Shown here piece after piece: positions 59,577-64,000 of a stretch of DNA of 64,000 bases. The stretch's first letter is position 1. Every line of letters starts with the position of its first letter. The stretch covers positions 100,725 through 164,724 of the forward strand of contig JAHLWZ010000733.1 of assembly GCA_020536535.1 (NCBI GenBank), given 5' to 3'. A program made the translations under genes and the position numbers. The notes under the pieces were generated by a model. That model saw only the letters and a program-made list of their open reading frames with translations, was not told the origin of the DNA and did not search any database. This DNA comes from Pelomyxa schiedti. Lineage: Eukaryota; Evosea; Pelobiontida; Pelomyxidae.

Positions 59577-61687
59577 TCAAGGGTAAAAAGTGTTGAGGGC
59601 GAGGAGGAGGAGGGCCGGGGTGGCCTGATTGAGGAAAACCATCTGCAGGAACAACCTCACCGGAATCGTCCTTTCCTTCCAGTCCAAGTGACTCTGCTGT
59701 TCCATCATCGCGTCGATGGCAGAACACGTCTGTGACCTAAGTGCACACAGCCTCTGTTCAATGACAGACTCCACTCCTAGCGATGGCGATGCGGACGATG
59801 AGGAGGAGGATGTGGACGCGGAACTGGAAGCTGAAGCTGAAGCGGAAGCCGAAGCCGAAGCAGTGGATTTGATGCGGGAAACGAGGTCGTTGATATCGGT
59901 AAGGAACAGGTGCGAACCCACGAAGGTGGAGGCGAGGCCGGCAGAGGGCCGGGTCGCTGGGTTCCTGTCAAACACCCGCTTGAAGAGATGGAACAGGCAC
60001 GGGCACTCGCGGAGGAGCCCTGCCGGGATCGTAAGGGGCTTGGAAGTGATCGCTGCCTCGCTCGTGAACGGCGTGGTCCCAAAGCACATCTGCCACACAA
60101 CGCACCCAACGGCCCACAAGTCGGTCTTGGTCACGTTGTATTTTCTTGACCTGTATGTGGGTGTAAATGTGAATGTGAGTGTTACTGTGGGGGTTTGGGA
60201 AACCTTGGTTGCACTGAAACTGGTCTAAGGGCTTCTGGTGCCCTGTTGAGAATGTTCCCTTCTGGTACCTCATTCTGACCCAGTTCTAGGATCCCGGGCG
60301 TGGCGCCGGTGCTGCTTTCGCCACTTCCTGAAGAAGGGTTTATGCTCACTGAGGTTCCAAAGTCACACAGAACAGTGAACTGGCCTGTGAATCCGGGTCT
60401 CTCGAGGAAGAGGATGTTGTCGGACTTGATGTCTAGGTGGAACAACCCACATGTGTTGTTGAGGTGCTCAACTGTTGAAAGCAGCTGGAAGGTGCTCTCC
60501 AAGGTCTTGTCCATACCAAGAGGAAGCAGGATGGTGGTTATGCTTGCAGTCGTGGTTTTGCTTGCAGGAGCTGCGCGACTCTGCTGTGATAGAGATGGTG
60601 TTGGTAACAGAAACTGCTGCATGCGCTTTTCAAGGGTTGTTGATCCAAGTTCCTGTGTGATGAATGTTGTTCTGTCATATATTGACACACAGTTTAGGTG
60701 GTTGTGAGGACTGGGGTCAACTGGGGACCCTGTGTCTGATGAAACCAAGCACATTTTTCTATCTTTTGGGATAAGCTCTTCCTTTTTGGGAAGGTGGGTC
60801 AGCAAACACGCGAGTGATAGTTCTGTTGTGTGTGGGGAATACTTGTGTGTAACTCCGGAAAAAACTGATGATGTTGGCCACACCCCAGTGTGTGTTTTGA
60901 ATGAGTGAGAGGTACTCTTTGTCAAATCGGTTCCTCTGATGCTCTGTGGTTCCGACACTACCTGTCCTAAACTCCAAATTGAACATCATCTTCAATGCCA
61001 CCCCTTGCTCAATTATCTTCCTTGGAATATGCCAATCGTTTGTTGGTTTCAGCATTACACTGCTCGTGGTTCCGTTGCATCCAAACCCAAGAATCTGGTT
61101 GTTTTTTTTTTTGTGGTGTGGAGGAATCCCAAATGGAAGGGTTCAAACCTTTGCAGAAGGGATATCAAGGTCACCCATCTCAATTGCTCGCATACAGCTA
61201 AAATCGACGAAAGAAGAGAACTTTTGATAATACTGCAGAATGTGATAAGGGTGTAATGTGTTGGTGGGTGTATTTTGGTTTTAGAAAAAAAACGGTAAAT
61301 GAGCAACCAACCAAGCTGAAGTTCTTTTCCTGCAAGGAGAAATGATTAAACAAGGGGAAAAAAAAGAGAAAGGATATGAAATACCTGCTTCAGTGCCAGT
61401 TTTATTGTTTTGATTAAAATGGAGATCTCGTTGACAGACTGCAAAATGATACTGTTGTCACCCATTTCTTCTGCAGTATCTTTTCTTCTTATTGTGTTGT
61501 CTTGGTTGTTCGTGGTTCCTGTTACCAGCAGTGGCCCCGATATTGTCACTTTAGTTGCAAAAGTTGGAGGGAATGCCGCTGGTGTTAATGTGCCATTATA
61601 TGATTGTGTGGATTGTGGAACTATCTGCAATTGTTGTGGGAATTCATCCCTCAACATGGAAGCCAACTTATGGGTGAGATCAGACAA
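59577..61687 (-). CDS. PINK1-like protein kinase
   Basis: Exon 1 starts MSDLTHKLASMLRDEFPQQL. A micro-exon and a short exon lead to ILGFGCNGTTSSVML (Gly-rich loop) and EQGVALKMMFNLEFRTG (catalytic Lys). HLDIKSDNILF stands for the HRD loop, VLCDFGTSVSI for DFG, and EVPEGNILNRAPEAL for the activation segment. A splice then gives SRKYNVTKTDLWAVGCVVWQ, and the C-terminal extension ends LLLLALNTFYP. The KMMFN block, the GN-x-x-x-APE activation end and the helical extension after the kinase lobe resemble PINK1, the mitochondrial damage kinase; the assignment is by pattern only. HRD is HLD, so the Arg that usually stabilises the activation loop is absent. No clear mitochondrial targeting or membrane segment is visible. 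A Ser/Ala tract (59811-59870) splits the C-terminal region. Confidence 0.6.
59811..59870 (-). repeat. Hexamer repeat encoding Ser-Ala tract
   Basis: GAAGCTGAAGCT-type hexamers on the plus strand encode alternating Ser-Ala on the minus strand inside the kinase C-terminal extension. Confidence 0.75.
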
Positions 61688-61839
61688 TATTAAGCCCCGA
61701 GATGAAGGAGGTTCGCATGAATTTAACTTGAAGTATTTTTTGCCTGTGTGCTGCTATTTAATTCGCTTTATTTTATTTTCTGGTAAACAGCACACCAATA
61801 GCAATGGACCTCGGACTGGGATATGAACCTTTGAGATAA

Positions 61840-63680
61840 TTAGTGCTCAGAAATGGGTTTTTGGTGGTGCCAGAAACATGGGTAATGATCATCTGAGTCC
61901 AGGATCTCAATGGGAATGGAAAACAGATCCACCAATGGGTTGCATATCATTGGATTATCCAGTTGTACGAGATACATAGGCCATGCAAGGCAAATTTTTT
62001 TACATCGTGCATCACCAACAATGACATAGGTATCTTCTGCTCCTGCTCCCTCTGACAATACCAAGAGAGAGGCAATTGGAGAAGTGGTGCATGCCAACCA
62101 GGAAAACCACAATAAGTAAATATCTGTGGAGCATCGGCTACCCTTGGCCCCTCTTTTATTCCCTTTTTTTTTTTTGCAAGTCGATTGATTGTGTGTGACA
62201 AGCCAACTACATACAGCCAAGATTCAGGGACACGAGTGACTTGTTGGATGAAAGTGACTGTGAAATGCTCGATGCACCCTCGGCGCCAATGTTGTTACCT
62301 TGTTTGTTTGTGAGTTCAAGTTGGTTGGTTTGAGTTGGGAGGAAAAGGAGGAACGAGTGGCACACCGCAAAGATCCAGGGACACGAGTGACTTGTTGGAG
62401 GAAAGTGACTGTGAAATGCTCGATGCACCCTCATCGCCAATGTCGTTACCTTGTTTGTTTGTGAGTTCAAGTTGGTTGGTTTGAGTTGGGAGGAAAAGGA
62501 GGAACGAGTGGCACACAGCGAAGATCCAGGGACACGAGTGACTTGTTGGATGAAAGTGACTGTGAAATGCTCGATGCACCCTCGGCGCCAATGTTGTTAG
62601 CTTGTTTGTTTGTGAGTTCAAGTTGGTTGGTTTGAGTTGGGAGGGAGAAGAGGAACGAGTGGCACACAGCGAAGATCCAGGGACACGAGTGACTTGTTGG
62701 ATGAAAGTGACTGTGAAATGCTCGATGCACCCTCATCGCCAATGTGGTTATCTTGTTTGTTTGTGAGTTCAAGTTGGTTGGTTTGAGTTGGGAGGGAGAG
62801 GAGGAACGAGTGGCACACAGCTAAGATCCAGGGACACGAGTGACTTGTTGGATGAAAGTGACTGTGAAATGCTCGATGCACCCTCATCGCCAATGTCGTT
62901 AGCTTGTTTGTTTGTGAGTTCAAGTTGGTTGGTTTGAGTTGGGAGGGAGAGGAGGAACGAGTGGCACACCGCAAAGATTCAGGGACACGAGTGACTTGTT
63001 GGATGAAAGTGACTGTGAAATGCTCGATGCACCCTCATCGCCAATGTCGTTAGCTTGTTTGTTTGTGAGTTCAAGTTGGTTGGTTTGAGTTGGGAGGAAA
63101 AGGTGGAACGAGTGGCACACAGCGAAGATCCAGGGACACGAGTGACTTGTTGGATGAAAGTGACTGTGAAATTCTCGCTGCACCCTTGGCACCAATGTGG
63201 TTTGCTTGTGTGTTTGTGAGTTCAAGTTGGTTGGTTTGAGTTGGGAGGAAAAGGTGGAACGAGTGGCACACAGCCAAGATTCAGGCACACGAGTGACTTG
63301 TTGGATGAAAGTGACTGTGAAATTCTCGATGCACCCTCGGCACCAATGTTGTTATCTTGTTTGTTTGTGAGTTCAAGTTGGTTGGTTTGAGTTGGGAGGG
63401 AGAGGAGGAACGAGTGGCACACCGCAAAGATTCAGGGACACGAGTGACTTGTTGGATGAAAGTGACTGTGAAATTCTCGCTGCACCCTCATCGCCAATGT
63501 TGTTACCTTGTTTGTTTGTGAGTTCAAGTTGGTTGGTTTGAGTTGGGACGTGCCACATAAATTCAAATGTTTGCAAGCACATTTAGGGTGCTCTAGTGCA
63601 CGACGTATTGTGTTCGGTGGTACTGCCCACCCGTCGACACGCTCCTTGGTGTAGAGTTGTTCCTCAACACTTGGCCTCAT
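61840..63680 (-). CDS. Leucine-rich repeat protein built from nine one-repeat exons
   Basis: Exon 1 (63557-63680) encodes MRPSVEEQLYTKERVDGWAV through HLNL. Nine exons of 84 bases follow, each encoding one 28-residue ribonuclease-inhibitor-type repeat (pattern N-x-IGDEGASSISQSLSSNKSLVSLDL). All introns within the array are phase 1; eight are 67 bases and the first is 50. The last exon (61840-62150) encodes an unrelated 103-residue tail (AKGSRCSTDIYLLWF to HQKPISEH). The sum is 1191 bases, a 396-residue protein with no frame break, which strongly supports the model. Such repeats form curved protein-binding scaffolds; the ligand is unknown. Apparent overlapping frames of about 100 codons each read across introns and are artefacts. 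Confidence 0.85.
62215..63506 (-). repeat. Tandem array of 151-base exon-intron units
   Basis: Nine introns share the core TGAGTTCAAGTTGGTTGGTT (plus strand) at 62311, 62462, 62613, 62764, 62915, 63066, 63217, 63368 and 63519: eight intervals of exactly 151 bases. Each unit is one 84-base exon plus one 67-base intron. Introns are as alike as exons. Confidence 0.95.
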
Positions 63681-64000
63681 ACCGCCAGTGAAGTTCGTTT
63701 ATTGTCTGTAGACCAAAGGGATACACCGGTGTGCAAATGTGATGAGAATGAGGCCTTCATTTCGTCAGGCATAAAGCCCCAAATTTTGAAAAACCGCGTA
63801 CCAAAAACTGGAGCGGGCAGGAGGTTTTACACTTGGGAGGGGTCGTTTGTTTGCGGTTGGCGTTGGGGGAGGAAAAAGGAAAAAAAACAAAAAATCTATG
63901 GTTTGGGTCCACTATGCCGGTGTTTCAAGTGCTTTGAGGATGTATGCACTCCCACTTATTGCCAGTTTCCCTCTTGCACAATTTTCAACATCCCTTCTTA
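63681..64000. other. Window end, no gene supported
   Basis: Upstream of the LRR gene; probably its promoter. No open frame or RNA gene could be supported. Confidence 0.4.

Noticed and set aside
61410-61826. 138-codon plus-strand frame with a hydrophobic stretch
   Set aside because: It lies opposite the first exon of the PINK1-like kinase and has no recognisable domain.
62207-63288. Overlapping 100-codon frames rich in HSHFHPTSHSCPWIF
   Set aside because: They are out-of-frame readings of the LRR exons and run across introns; the 396-residue spliced frame explains the region better.
62215-63556. CRISPR-like regular repeats
   Set aside because: The 151-base period is explained by LRR exons and their introns. 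The parts between identical segments code for the same protein repeat and are not unique spacers.

Overview
This is eukaryotic nuclear DNA from an intron-rich protist with a compact genome. Genes lie 20-500 bases apart on both strands. Most coding regions are split by many short GT-AG introns (about 40-110 bases), and several genes are followed by AATAAA. The protein set suggests a free-living amoeboid, phagotrophic cell: full-length DNA-PKcs, a UBR4-type ubiquitin ligase, Cdc123, eIF1A, BAP31, a BROX-like Bro1 protein, a calponin, a G-alpha relative, secreted glycosidases and a RING/B-box/filamin/TLDc protein. This resembles Amoebozoa, possibly Archamoebae, but the placement is inference from gene content, not a phylogeny. 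Gene models below were joined by hand from GT/AG splice sites, reading frame and family similarity recalled from memory; no alignment or search was run.

Layout. 0.3-1.2 kb (-): unrecognised lysine-rich protein. 1.4-2.6 kb (+): multi-pass membrane protein resembling DUF422. 2.8-5.1 kb (+): BRO1-domain protein ending in a CaaX-like box. 5.2-6.4 kb (+): MEMO family protein. 6.6-13.5 kb (+): free-standing UBR4 C-terminal E3 module. 13.6-15.4 kb (-): secreted GH27 alpha-galactosidase. 15.5-16.5 kb (-): C-terminal part of a Crinkler/RHS-like protein, frameshifted and cut by a 100-N gap. 17.0-33.5 kb (+): DNA-PKcs. 33.7-34.5 kb (-): calponin with a C-terminal zinc ribbon. 34.9-35.6 kb (+): BAP31-like. 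36.1-36.8 kb (+): eIF1A. 37.2-38.8 kb: Sel1 fragment and a single-exon 388-residue protein. 39.1-41.9 kb (+): RING/B-box/filamin/TLDc protein. 42.3-43.7 kb (+): membrane-anchored GNAT-like protein. 43.8-46.1 kb (+): linalool dehydratase/isomerase-like secreted protein. 46.2-47.5 kb (-): GH5-like glycosidase. 47.6-49.05 kb (-): Cdc123/D123. 49.4-52.6 kb (+): GH3 beta-glucosidase. 52.7-54.5 kb (+): degenerate G-alpha. 54.7-55.5 kb (-): single-exon unknown. 55.6-58.7 kb (-): intact Crinkler/RHS-like gene. 59.6-61.7 kb (-): PINK1-like kinase. 61.8-63.7 kb (-): leucine-rich repeat gene made of nine identical-length exon-intron units.

No operon logic is expected. Themes that recur are carbohydrate breakdown (GH27, GH5, GH3), ubiquitin and membrane trafficking (UBR4, BROX, RING-TLDc), translation initiation (eIF1A, Cdc123) and DNA double-strand break repair (DNA-PKcs). 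The most unusual items are the tandem LRR exon-intron array (62215-63506), the UBR4 module without its giant N-terminal part, the G-alpha relative with altered nucleotide-binding motifs, and the pair of diverged Crinkler-like copies 40 kb apart.
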